From NCBI GenBank assembly GCA_022393335.1, contig JAJEKB010001195.1:552789-616788 (forward strand): a stretch of DNA of 64,000 nucleotides. Direction: 5' to 3'. The notes under the pieces are model-generated. The model was not told where the DNA came from. It searched no databases and saw only the letters and a list, made by a program, of their open reading frames with translations. A program made the translations under genes and the position numbers. Positions 50,598-63,380 of the stretch are shown here, in pieces (position 1 is the stretch's first letter; each line of letters starts with the position of its first letter). Source of the stretch: Macrotrachela quadricornifera. Its lineage: Eukaryota; Rotifera; Eurotatoria; Philodinida; Philodinidae.

Positions 50598-52775
50598 GAA
50601 CTATGGACGAATTTCTTACACTATAATGTTAATTTACAAACCGATAGATATAATCAACAACAAATAAATAAAAAAATACAATGATGGAACTAATGAATGG
50701 CCCTGATAGATTTGGCTTACTTCTAATACCATCATCCACTGACAGACATGCAAACTTAGTCAAAAAAAATTATGACTTGTAAATCGAAGACAACTGATAT
50801 AAGTATCTAAGAAGAGATTGTTGAATATAAAAAAGAATTCTTATTAAGAAAAAATGTTTTACGCGTGCATCAAAAAGAAAGAGAAATCAAGCATAGCGCC
50901 ACATACTAATTTCCGTGTCACATCATGACATATAAGACAAAATACGCTCATCTATATCTTGATCAAGCTGTTCATCAAATCTCTTTTTTGAACATCTATG
51001 ATATTGATAGAATAAATATTTCAATCATTATTTTAATTTTTAATGTTCTTTATTCTCTATTATTTAATATTAAAGTTTTTCGATATTTTTTACAATAAAA
51101 TGAAAACAATATAATAGAACCTACCAATGAGATGGTAGAAATGAGTTTTGTGCTTATTCTTTTGGTGACATACGCTAACTGGATGTAGTACAATCGAAAG
51201 AAATATGATAGAAATGCGTTCTATTTTCGAAAGAAAAAAAAAAGTTTTTATGTGGTATTAATTCAAGTATGAAATGTGTCTGTTGACATGATTGATCGTT
51301 TGCCGTCTATCGAATCTAAAATGTGTTCAAGGAAAGACTTTTAGTATGCATTCATCAGGGAAGAGATAGAGAGATTTTTTTTTTGCTTCCTCTTTTCTTT
51401 CTTTTTTTTCTGCCAGCATCTCGATAAACTGTCGATCGGATTACAACGGTACTGTAGAGAGGAGGAGAAATAAAGAATTGATCTCGTTATCGTTGAATAT
51501 ACAGGTTAGGAAAAATACTATATCAAGTGATTTGATAGATTGAAGTACCAGAATGGTGCCAAGATTCAATTTCAGCCATAACAGTAGATAAATTTAATAT
51601 AGATTTTATCACGAAATAATATACAATTCAAACTCATGCTCATATCCAGAAACATATACAATTAAATCACGACAACTGAAGATTCTATTTTCGGTCAAAA
51701 TTAATTGCTTCGTCTCTCGCTCTCTTTTTAATAAATAAACTTTATTCTATATAAATAGAATTAAAAAAGTCTAGCAACTTGTCATTTGTCTCAAGTATTT
51801 TCTTTATAATACGTACCACTGCTATTATATGAATTGTGAACGAGAAATATTGTCATGATTATTTGTAGGAAATATACATTTAAATATAGAGGTTTCAGTT
51901 GTTCACAATAATAATAATGAGATCAATCGATTGTATATTTTATGAAAAGCAATTTCTGCAACTAATTCATCTTATTGAGTTACTCGTACTGAATTGTCAT
52001 TAACAACTAGTTTACTATATATATAGTATTGTCTCTATTTTCGCGTGTTTAATGTTGGATAAGAAGCAGAAGAGAGAGAGAGAGAGAAGGACCGAGAGAA
52101 GAAAGAATGTTGTGAATGAAGTAACGAGCAAATGAGTAAGAAAAGCTTAGTTCGAGCGAAAATTGGCCACAAAAAAAAACAAAGAAAAAAAATAGAGAAT
52201 GACGACGCAAGAAAGAACGAGCAATGAAAAAAAATCGTCAAACGTATGCCATTCATAATTACAATATTCTTTACATATATTGAATTTTGTGTAGGAAGCC
52301 CTTACTATATATATAAAATTAACAATTGTCTTATTGTTGTTGTACTGTTTTTACCTGTACAATTGGATATGAATCTGACGTATATATATTTAATAAACAA
52401 AAACAATTATCAATCAAAATAAAAAAAAATATACTTATTTGTTACTATAGCATAAAAAATGATGAATATGTCTAGGAATAGTAAATCAATATGATCATGA
52501 TTTGTATTTGTTTAGTTGTATGAACTTATATCAAAGTCTATATTTAGAATTAATATAACCTTACACAAATGAAGACTATTATGTACGACTTTCTTATTTT
52601 TCTTTTTCTTGTATTTTTTGTTAATATATATGTTTATGTAAAAAATGTCTATTCGACATGATGTTTATCAAAATCAATCATTATCCAACTCGATCACATT
52701 TGACAAAGAGATTTTCCTTGATTTCATTTCCATTTTTCAATATTGTGTATTGATGTCTTTGTCAAAAGAGAGAAC

Positions 52776-52777
52776 GA

Positions 52778-52809
<32 letters not shown>

Positions 52810-52812
52810 AAA
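52776..52812. repeat. GAAA microsatellite
   Basis: About nine tandem GAAA units on the plus strand, degenerating into an A run. Confidence 0.85.
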
Positions 52813-53465
52813 AAAAGAATATCTATTAATAAGATATTTTATATGTTTCTGGTCTCACCTATGCGAATAAGTTTATCGTAAATAAAAAAGTTATATATTG
52901 AAATTAAATCTAAACAATTTTAAATCAGGTTTGAATGTGAAATTTGCGTCGAGCTAATTTCATATTTTTGAAGTACTCATAATCGTCATAAGATTGTTCG
53001 TCTTACCTTGTTTTCAATGTTATTGGTATTACTTTATTATCATTTTTCATTTTGTTCTATTCTCTCTAATGCTTCTGTCTTTTTTTGTTACCTTAGGTTG
53101 TTTACATGAACCCATGCAATAAAGAAATGAACAAGAGTTTTCTTTCTTCTTCCATTATTTTCTCAATATATGACTTCTTTTCTCTTTTCCAAAAAAACCT
53201 AGTAAATGCGCTAAGACAATAGACGTTGAGAAAAAAACAAATTGGTGTTAACTGATTTTTAGTCATCATCATCATCTTCATCAGTATCGATGACATTAAT
53301 AACAGGAAGATTTTTTTGCCTTCTCTTCTTTTTTTCTTTATTTCTTTCTAGGCATATATTAGAAAAGCAGATTAAATAAAGAATAGATATAAACTACTTA
53401 ATAGATAAAATACTAAATGATCAATACATTAGTATCGATAAGAAGCAATCTTTATTTAAATAAAT

Positions 53466-53485
53466 TATATATATATATATATATA
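53466..53485. repeat. TA dinucleotide microsatellite
   Basis: About ten TA units. Similar runs occur at about 36,599-36,620, 57,667-57,685 and 58,981-58,996. Confidence 0.8.
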
Positions 53486-56126
53486 ACTCGACTTATTTTT
53501 ATGTATCCAATAGGGTTCAATTAATTTACCTACTTACTTAGTTATTTTTGTACATTACATATATCTCGTCATCTCTCATCAACATATTGCTATCATTTGT
53601 TTGCACCGCAACCTAACTGGCATATAACGCCCGCTGTGATCATTTTCCCGTACAATTGTTTATATTCTCTTCATCGCCAATAAACCACGCAGAATCCTAA
53701 CTTGTCTTGTTATATGCATTTGCATGCTGGATCACGCGACACCTGTACAAATATCAATTCTTCGAGGCAGAATATTCAAGAGACAGAAGGAAAGAGAGTA
53801 AAAGACATCCATAGTTGTGCCAAATTGAGAACGTCGTATGTATATATTGACACACTGACGTCGATAGACATCCAATGCCTGTTCGTTTGTCCTTCTTCTT
53901 TTTCATCAAAAAAATCAATCAATCAGTCAGATATTATCCGCAGGGGTCAATCAAATTATAAACGATAATGTTCGTATAATCAATCAAAAACATATAAGTA
54001 TAGACAAAAATATTAGTCGCCCGGAAGTCTTCTTACTAGATCTAACTTTCAACCTCTTCTAATAACTAACAAACTTTTATAGATAAATAAAAGCTAGAAA
54101 AGAAAACAATTATCACATGACATTATAATTGTTATATTTGATGATCTTTTAAGAATTTTATTAACCAAACTATATTTTAGGAGTATAAAAACGAAACTTA
54201 TTTATTAGAAGACGATATTTCACACTAATCTGTGTTAATTTATTGAAATATATAATAAATTTAAACAAAAAGATATTTAAAAAAGCGATCAATTGTCACA
54301 TTTTTTTCTAGATTAAATTAGAACATCGTAGGACATCTTGATCTTTTCTGTAAAGTAATATTACAAAGTTTATTGAGAAATGTAAAAAGAAATTATTAAC
54401 ATTTCCTCGTCGATGAATGCTTTGAAATCTTTTGAAAAATGATCATTCTAGTGCAACCATTCGTATTCAACTATAAAAGGCTTAATCTATTAAAAAATAG
54501 ATTAATGAGTACTTTGCAATCTATAAATGTGTCATAACAGGAAATTATTATTCAAAGTAAAGCACTATAATAAGCACACTTTAATGTAAAAATAAAATAG
54601 GTGAAAAATCTTTACAAAATGAGTAGAATATCGTTTTCAAAGTATATAGTTATAAATTGAATCACAAAGAAGAAATTAGTTAAAACATTATTCTTAATAA
54701 ATAAATACTTAGATCAAGATTTTCAAATATAAGTTAGCTTTCTTTAAGTCGCTACTATTCTATCTTTAGCAATAAATATTATTGATTTTGACTAGCATCT
54801 AATTATAGAGTCGTATTTATAACTGTATTTGTCGAAAATGACTATAATTACGCTCAAACTATTACTAAAACGAAATGAAAATGAAACTTTTTCATCAAAC
54901 CTTCTGATTTGCTTCATTATCATTTAAGGCATGAAAAGCGAAACAAAATTTATTCTTGACTATGTTACCTTCATTACACGTATGTTAACGTTCTTTTTTT
55001 TTCATTATTTTCTATTATCAACACTTGCGTCTGCATCACGCACCTACGGTTACATTTTTTTTAATTAAAATGTTAGATCTGTTCGTCTATCTACATGGCA
55101 ATAAAATAATAATGATGATATTTCAAACTTCATGCGCTTCTTCTTCATACAAATCATTCAACATACGAATTCTCACTTTTCCTCAAGCTTGTAAAGTTGA
55201 ATATTTCTTTATAAAATAAAAAGAAAATTGATCTATTATCATTGAATACATCAGATATAAAAACAAGAAGTACTTTTAAACTTTCTGTTTTTTCTTCATA
55301 GTATATGAAGGAAAACAAAAGATTCCAATTAGATATTCATTTCCGGAAGATGTTGAAAAATAGATCAAATTATTCTTTTTTTTTGTATTATATCAACGGA
55401 GGTTAAGATATTGTTATTTCAAATGATACTTTTTCATACTGTATTATAATAAATTATGTTTATTAATAAATGTAATACTATACTTCTGTTCAAATTTTAT
55501 GACAATAATTTTTATATTTATTTCATAAGAGAAAAAAAAGAATCATTATTGTGTATTCTAGATGTGTCAATTGCATTATATAACATTTCATACTGAATAT
55601 TAATTTGAAAAAGAATGAGTACGAATACTAATTTAGTCGGTTTAATTTTTCTTAATAAAGAAGAATTTATATGTGGAATTAAAATAAACGATATATTTAT
55701 TGATAATATCAACACTTTTAGTTTCTAAAAGTTTTTTTTAAATAAAATACCAATTTTTGAATTTAGAAGAAAATTATTCACTTAAACTTACCATATATTT
55801 CATGTTAAGTAAGTGACTGAGAAGAACAATTTGGAATAGTTCAAATTTATCCTATTATCATTATATTCATACGAATAATTTAATCAGAATAATCGATATA
55901 TGAATCATAATCTATTTGAAATGATTCTCAACATACCTACGTACTGACACCATGGATCTTTACTGATTCATAAAGTTAGACAAAGGTGAAGATGACTATA
56001 TCCTATTATCAAGCAATTAATATAATACTTATTATGATGCTAAATAAATTTTAATATTTGTTTTCAGTTAAATTAGATTTCATTCAAATAAAAATTTAAA
56101 AAAAAAACTAAGTGGAAATAATCAAA

Positions 56127-56163
56127 ACGTTAAAAATGATTGATAGACAATCACTTTTAACGT
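56127..56163. repeat. Short hairpin-forming inverted repeat
   Basis: ACGTTAAAAATGATTG (56127-56142) and CAATCACTTTTAACGT (56148-56163) form a 16-bp stem with one mismatch and a 5-nt loop. It could be a chance hairpin, a terminator-like fold or a MITE core. Confidence 0.5.
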
Positions 56164-56936
56164 AATTTATTTACATCACAAAGAATTCTTTAAATTTTTA
56201 CATTTTCTTATTTTTATTTTCTTGTAATTTTAATTAAAAATGAGCTTAGACGATTCTGTTTTGTTCGCTAGAATCGATTTTTATTCTATTCATTACTTCT
56301 AATCAATTTTTTTTTGCTGTACTTCCGTATAAATAATTCCGCTTTATCTAAACAATGAAAATATTGATAAGCACAATAAATAATTAAATACATGAGATAT
56401 ATTTGTATTATCAAAATCTATTCTTTTATTTTGTTTAAGCGGTTCTCAAGTACTATTATTCGCCGTCTTAAGTCTTACTAAGTACTTCTAATAATCAAAA
56501 GTAATAGTACATATAATTACACGAGCAATATCTCGCTAGGAAAAGAACGCTTTAGATACATATTAATTGAATTGAGAAGAAGTTTTCAGCCGCATCAATA
56601 AGTAACTGAAATATTGATCATCAGATTATATTTATATTTAAATAGAAATATAAAAATAAATACAATTATATATAATTAAAATATCAATACATTAGAATAT
56701 CAACGATGATTATTGTTAAAATTTATCATCAGATAATTTCAAAATAGTAGCAAACATTAATTAAAAATCAATTGTTAACTATTGAAAATATATTTCATCT
56801 CATTAATCTGATGCGAAAAAATACAACAAATTCGTTAATGTCTATTTTCAAAGACGCTATAATAATTATAAAAAAAATCATTAAAATTATATGTATTCAA
56901 ATATTTATGTGGTAATAAACTACCATATTGGCTGAA

Positions 56937-57175
56937 AATGGATCATACTGTGATCTGTCAGATGTATCTTGAAATTCTGTATAAAAATCACTCGATGTAG
57001 AAAATAGTTCATGTGTAGTATAGGTATTAGATATAATAACTTTAGATAACTATTTATTATCATTTTCCGGTCGTTTAAAACGATCATCTAATATATGATA
57101 AGCATGTGATTTTATGCTAAATTTATTTACAATATTAGTATTATGGAGATTTGTATGATAATGATTGGTTCTTTT
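56937..57175 (-). pseudogene. Exon-like fragment interrupted by a stop
   Basis: On the minus strand one frame stays open on both sides of a single TAG. It reads NIVNKFSIKSHAYHILDDRF before the stop and SDFYTEFQDTSDRSQYDPFS after it, and the codon use looks genuine. It ends near a GTAGTT donor-like site and starts after a T-poor acceptor-like AAAAAAAAG. It lies about 0.7 kb downstream of the PTPN gene on the same strand. It may be a decayed exon or the edge of an unrecognised gene, and the family is not recognised. Confidence 0.3.
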
Positions 57176-57859
57176 TTTTGTCAATAATTTATAAATGATC
57201 TACTTTAATTTCTTTAGCTACAACATTCTAATTAACACTGAACGCATCATAATGATTTAATAAAAAATTTTGCAACAACCTAGTATTCTTATGTACAATC
57301 GAAATGGATACATATCGAGTGAAATAATTTAAATAAATCAAATGGAAAGCTCACAAATGTTCAGTGATAAATACACATATATCTAAAAGAACTATTGCAG
57401 AGCAAAACCGCTCCATTAACTTTTTTTTTCCTAAAATTAAGTTTTTTTTCTAGTAGGATATTTTGTTTCATCTTCTATCTTATCAATTCAAAAAAAAAGA
57501 AAACAAAAATCACATTAGTATGAGAAAGAACAAAAAAAAACAGCAATAGTCAATTATAGAACAAAAAAAACAACAAATACAATTAATTACATAGTAATGC
57601 AGCGTAAATACACAAAAAAAAGAGAAAAAGAAAATCAAACAAATAAGATCTTTTGCATGTAAATGAATATATATATATATATATAAGACTGTTCAGGTTT
57701 TGCATTGTTTGTATCTATAAAATAGTGGAGTCCTGATATTAATATTTAGTTGAGTAGAAATAATAAACGGAGAAAAAAAACCATTGAGCATATCGTAATA
57801 CACATAATATATTGAAACAAATATCTGACACAAAATAAAGAAACAAGTTTGATTATCGA
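57176..57859. other. 3' flank of the PTPN gene
   Basis: A/T-rich, with many A runs on the plus strand and a TA run at 57,667-57,685. It probably contains the 3' UTR of the phosphatase gene. No other gene is seen. Confidence 0.5.
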
Positions 57860-60800
57860 TTAATTATCGTCTACTTGTACTAATCCATGATCGTAGGCAT
57901 ATAGTACAGCTCCACATGCATATTGATATTGACTCTAAAATAATATAAATAATAAAATAAAACAAAATCAATTCATTATATATTCATACAGCAGTTTGAA
58001 TCATTCCTAAACGTTGTTCACGCATTTGTCGAACAATATCAAGTGGAAATACAGGTTGATTTGTTTCAATAAGACATAGAGCAGTTTCCATTAAAATTAA
58101 AACACCTGTTCGACCAATACCAGCACTAAAAATAAAAAAATCATTCGATTCATTTTAAACTCAATAATAAATAGAAAACATTCTTTTTTGAATAAGGAAA
58201 TAAAACTTTATTTATAAGAATTATTCATGTCATTTTATTTACCTGCAATGAACAAGAATAGGTAAATGTTTTTTTGATTTTCTTAATTCTCGAATTTCTA
58301 AAACAAATTCAACAAAAGATGCAAAATCATTTGGTACACCATGATCAGGCCATGTTTCAGTTTGAATTTGATAAATAATTCTTTCTTCATTTAATTCTTT
58401 ATGTGAAAATAAAAATTCTCGATAAATAAGTTGATTTTCTTTTCGTTCACGTCGACATCGTATACTAAATAATCCATAATCATTTGTTTCTAATACATTT
58501 GGCCAATATTGATGACATTTTACTCGACCACTAAAATTAAAGGAAAAATATACAATTAAATTTAATAAAAATAATATTATTACTTTTCAAATAAAGTTGT
58601 AAGCATAATTAATAATGTACATTGCTGTTCCCAAATCATTGTCCAAAAAGCTTCACACGTTGTTGGCAATGGTCCTTGAGTAGCTATATAACGATTAACA
58701 ATATCTGTTGATATAATTGGCATCTAATATACAAAAAAAGAAAGATTAATATTTTACAAATAAATATATTTTACATTGATAAAACTAGCATTAATATAAT
58801 CACTATCTGAACTAGATTTAAGTATAACACGTGTTTGATCATAAGGTAAAACATCTTTATAACGATTGCGATAATAATTATTCTGACTAGAACTAATTTC
58901 AAATGTAAAACCATCCTTTCGTCGTTGAAGTGTCTAAAAAGAAAAGAAAATTATTTTTTATAATTGAATAAATTTTATTAAATATATATATATATAACTT
59001 ACTTCATACTGTTCAATAAGAAGACCTGTTTTAAGATCATCACGTAATGTATCTAATGATTGTTCTAATGGATTTTTTTTATTTATATCTAATAAACCAT
59101 TATCATAAGCATTTTCTGAATCTGTATCATGATTTGATGATAAATGACATTTTTTTAAAGGTCGAATTAAAAGTTCCAATTCACCAGATTGTCTCTCACG
59201 TGATTGTCGAATCATATTAACAACCTAAATATTTTTATACAGAAAAAAAAAAACATATTCTTTTTGTTTATTGGTTGTTTTTATTATAATTTACCTCTTC
59301 ATGTGAAAAATTAAGAATATCAATAGTATTGATTGATAATATTTGATCACCTTCATGAAGTGATGCTCGACTTGCTGAAGTATTAAAAGCTACTCGTGAG
59401 ACAACAATTGGTGTATGTTCATCTCCACCACCCTAGATATAGACATATTTATTATATAGGATGTCCCAAAAGTTGTGATCATTTAAGAAATGCATAAGAC
59501 TTTTGTACTGATCAAAGCTAATCTAATACTTCTATTTTTATCTGATAGAGAAGAATTGTAAGTTTTCATTTTTAATAACGAAGCTCATTAATACTCTTAA
59601 AAGTACATCACTACTATCTAAAAATAGAAAAATTGAATATTTTCCCAATAATCGAGAGAAATATATAATATTTTTTATATAATTATTCTAATTTATATCG
59701 TTATTATAAACTTTAAATCATTATCGTTTCTTCTAAATAATTTATTAATATTCGTTCTGATATGTTATTGTATAAAGAAGACGATAATATCAGATCTATA
59801 GTCAGTAAAACTCTGTCTGAATAGTAAATTGCTCTCTAGACATATGTCATCAGTAGGCAATCCATCTAGAAAATATTATAGAAGGACTATAATAAAAATT
59901 CATAATAATGACATAAATTAGAATAGTTATATGAAAAACGTTGTATATTGCTCTCGATTATTAAAAATAAATCCCAAGTTTCTCTATTACAGATAGTAGT
60001 GATTCCTTTTGAAGTGTATTTATGAATTTTGTCTTTAAGAATAAAAACGTACAATTCTTCTCTATCAGATAAAAAACAAATTATTCGATTGATCTTGATC
60101 AATAAGAAATTCTTTTGTATTTCTCCAGTGATCATGACTTTTAGGATACTCTATATATAAAACAAAAAAGTTTCAATCATTTACTTTAACATTAAAACCA
60201 TATCGACCATCTGTATCTGCTTGAAGTTTTATTATAATTGTATCTGAATTTTGTTTTAGTATATTATTATCAATATGTAGTGTCCCATTAGATGTTGCAA
60301 GACTACAAAAAAAAAAAGAAAAATGTAGAAAATCATCTATGAAATTCTATATAATTTATTAAATTATATTTTTACCCATTTTGATAATCATTTTTTCTTG
60401 GTAAAGTAGCATTTTTTGGTTTATATTCATTAGCTTCAATTAATGCATTATTATTTATTAATAAATTTTGTTGTTGAGAATTTTTTGTTGAATTAAATGG
60501 TTGTCGAGGAGGTTTTGGTGGTGGTGAACGTATATTTATAAATTTATCAGATTTTGATATGGATACAGAAGAAGAAGAAAGAAATAAAACTGTTTTTAAA
60601 TTTGAATTTCTATTTAATGATGATAAAGTATTATTTGTTGTTGATATTGGTAATGTTGACGAACCATTTGCTGAATGAATACTTTTACGACTTGAAACTC
60701 TAAAAATAAAAATAAAAATATTTTATATTAAAAAGAAAAAAGTAAATCATTTACCTTTCAAATGTCTTTGGTTTTCTACCATTAGTTTCAATTAATAAAC

Positions 60801-63380
60801 CATTTGGTACAACATCGTTACTAAATTACAAGAAAAAAAAACAAAACTATCAATATATTTATAATTTAAATAATTAATATTTACCTATGTCGAAATTTAT
60901 TAGTAAATTGAAAAAATTTTTTTGGTGATTGTGGTATTGATGTTAAACGAAAAAATGTATGATGATCAACACATGATTTCCATAAATATTTACAACAACG
61001 ATAACTACGTAATGTAAATACAATTGAATTATCATCTGATGAATTCTAAATAAAAAGAAAAATTAAATAAAATTTTTAGTTTAATTTTATTCTTTGAAAA
61101 AGATGAATAAATTTATTAAAACAACGAAAGACGTGCAATAACATGCTGATAAAAATTAAATAGATTTTTATTTTACCATAATATATAAAGGTGATGGTAT
61201 ATCATCTTCGGTCTGGAATTAATATTTACTAACTTATTGATTTTATTTTTGTATAGAAAAAATAAATACTTACAAGACTTTTAACAAGTTGAATATAAAA
61301 TGTTCGACGTTTGAAAGAAATTTTTGTTATTCGATCCCTAATTTATTAAAAAAAGAAAAAAAAATTATTTATTCTCAAATTTCAAGTTTATTAAATTGTT
61401 ATTGTCTTTTTTTTTTACCAAGGAAATGTATTTAATTTAGTTGAATTTTGAAAAACAGATATTCCAATAGCACAAACACCAACATATAATTCAACAATTG
61501 AATTATTTACATTATCATTTGTATTTGATACCTAATTAAATCGATCAATCAACTAAATAAATATTTTATTACTAAATATCTCTACTTACTTTAACAGACG
61601 CTTTGTGTAATTCTACACCATACATATCTAGTGAACTAACTACATGAAGATAATTGACTTCAGCATCAGCAGGAGATTGACCTCTATTTAGTAAATATAT
61701 ATAAATTAATCTTTATGAATATTTGAACTGTTTTATTATACAAAAATAGAATATTTTTAAGAAAATAAATTTATGTAAAATTCTGATTATTATTTTAAAA
61801 AAAACTAGAAAATATAAAATTAATCTCATTAATTTCTCTTTTATTAAACAATATTCTGAAAGAGAAAGGCTATTCAAGATCTAATAAACAATACAAATAA
61901 ATAGATTTATCGAATAAGAATATGTAATATTGATAGCAAAATTGTACACTACGTTTAAAAAACGTCTTTTCGATTTATAATTACTTTCAAAAAAAATTAG
62001 CAACAAGCATTTTTATGTTTATATTATGATGTTCTTGTAGTCCATACAACACTCTGTCTATAGACATTATATTTCTGCTTGATTAAGACATTTATGAGTT
62101 AATATAGTTGTCTGTTCTATATCATATGATTGACATTGAGAGAAAAAAATGTCTATTTTTTTTGAAAGTCAATTACTATTGAATACTAATGAGCGAGTAA
62201 TGACAGTTTATAATATTACTATAAATATTAAATAGTTAAAAACCTTATAAAACAACAAATTTTGTTACGTAATGATGTACAAATTTTCTATTATCTATCA
62301 GATTCTATAGATATTATTTCATAAATATTCTAATTTATTGAATTTTTTTTTGTTAAAATATTATGTAAATTAAAATCGAATAGTACTGGCTGTTTTTCTT
62401 AATAAAATAGTTGAGAAAATTTTATATTGATAAAAATATGAAATTGAAATTTTCTTACTTATGTTGTTTATGGTATTGTTCAACTTCATTTTCAAAATCT
62501 GAATTTTGAAATGGTACAAAACGAAAATCTTCTAAATAACCATGTCGATGTTCATCAGCATCATAATCACCAAGTTCACCTAAATTGAGAAAAAATATAT
62601 TATGTTTAACTTAATCTATTATTATTTTATTTTTTAATTTACTTTGTACAATATAACTTGCTAATATAGCTGCTGTTGATCTTGGACACCACATTTTTCC
62701 ACTTAATAACTCTTTTTTTATTTGTAATACATATAAATATTTAGTAAATTCATCATCAATTTGTATTGATGGATCCGTAAGAAAAAATCGTACTTTAAAA
62801 TAAAGATGATATGGTGACATTGTTGTTGTTAATTGTTTTTTAAGTGTTTTAGTTGAATCTAACCATCGATATGCAAAATCTTGTGTTAAATCTTCAATAA
62901 GTAAACCAAAATATTTTCTTTCAATTGTTAAATCCAAATAATCAAATACTTCATTAAGTAAATCGATTCCTTTGGAACGACGCTAAAAAAATTATGAAAT
63001 TAAAAAAACAAAACTTTTTTGTTGATTTATTTTTTCTTTAAACTTACATCTATATGAAATGTTCGTTCAGTATCATCGAGAAAATGTATAATACAAGGAT
63101 AATGACGAAGATTTCGATCACGTGCTATTTCAAATGCACGCACATTATATGAACGACATGATGATGATGTTGATGAAACATGTGATGATAAAATTGGTGT
63201 TGATGGTTTACTACTGGATGAACGTCTTAATGAAATCATCCGTTGAAGTAAACGTGTTTTACTAGATGAAGACGTTGTATCATCATGTAATTGAATAGAT
63301 GAACAATGATTTGTTGGCATTGTTGTAGATTTTTGTCGTACTGTGTCAGATAGATGTGATGATGATGATGGTTGTGTCAT
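57860..63380 (-). CDS. PTPN3/4: Non-receptor protein tyrosine phosphatase with FERM, PDZ and PTP domains (PTPN3/PTPN4 type)
   Basis: Large multi-exon gene with its start ATG at 63380. After a Ser/Thr-rich N-terminal extension of about 80 residues comes a FERM domain: [53 protein letters not shown], then [14 protein letters not shown] and [18 protein letters not shown] (about 61,260-63,150). A Ser/Asn-rich linker with [11 protein letters not shown] follows, then a PDZ domain split by introns ([29 protein letters not shown]). The catalytic domain has all key elements: [10 protein letters not shown], the substrate-facing [25 protein letters not shown] with the signature Ser codon split by an intron, and the Q-loop area RLGMIQTA. 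It should be an active phosphatase at the membrane-cytoskeleton interface. In animals this class acts on receptor and junction signalling. The intron at about 59,434-60,182 contains a foldback element. Confidence 0.93.
59453..60157. mobile_element. Foldback/MITE-like element with long inverted arms inside a PTPN intron, mariner-like ends
   Basis: The left arm 59453 to about 59724 and right arm about 59888 to 60157 are reverse complements with frequent substitutions. The centre is about 163 nt. The outer ends read TATATAGGATGTCCCAAAAG, and the complement of the right end reads TATATAGAGTATCCTAAAAG. GGNTGTCCCAAAAG-like ends are typical of mariner/IS630 family inverted repeats, and the flanking TATA would fit a TA target site. 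There is no transposase frame, so it would be non-autonomous. Confidence 0.7.

Larger units (their letters stand above)
50598..56936. other. Long gene-poor region
   Basis: About 6.3 kb upstream of the GPCR without a gene I can support. It is A/T rich with simple repeats: GAAA units at about 52,776-52,812, GAGA near 52,075-52,090, and TA runs near 53,466-53,485. The stretch 53,590-53,900 is less A/T biased, but its open frame (53702-53968) shows no recognisable domain. Distal regulatory DNA for the receptor could lie here. Confidence 0.5.

Noticed and set aside
52035..52256. Ser/Phe-rich minus-strand open frame
   Set aside because: Produced by GAGA/GAAA simple-sequence DNA; no protein-like pattern.
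53702..53968. 88-codon plus-strand frame in the gene-poor region
   Set aside because: More balanced composition, but no domain, no splice partners and no homologous pattern that I can see.
59887..60135. 82-codon minus-strand frame in the PTPN intron
   Set aside because: Lies in the right arm of the foldback element; not related to any transposase I recognise.
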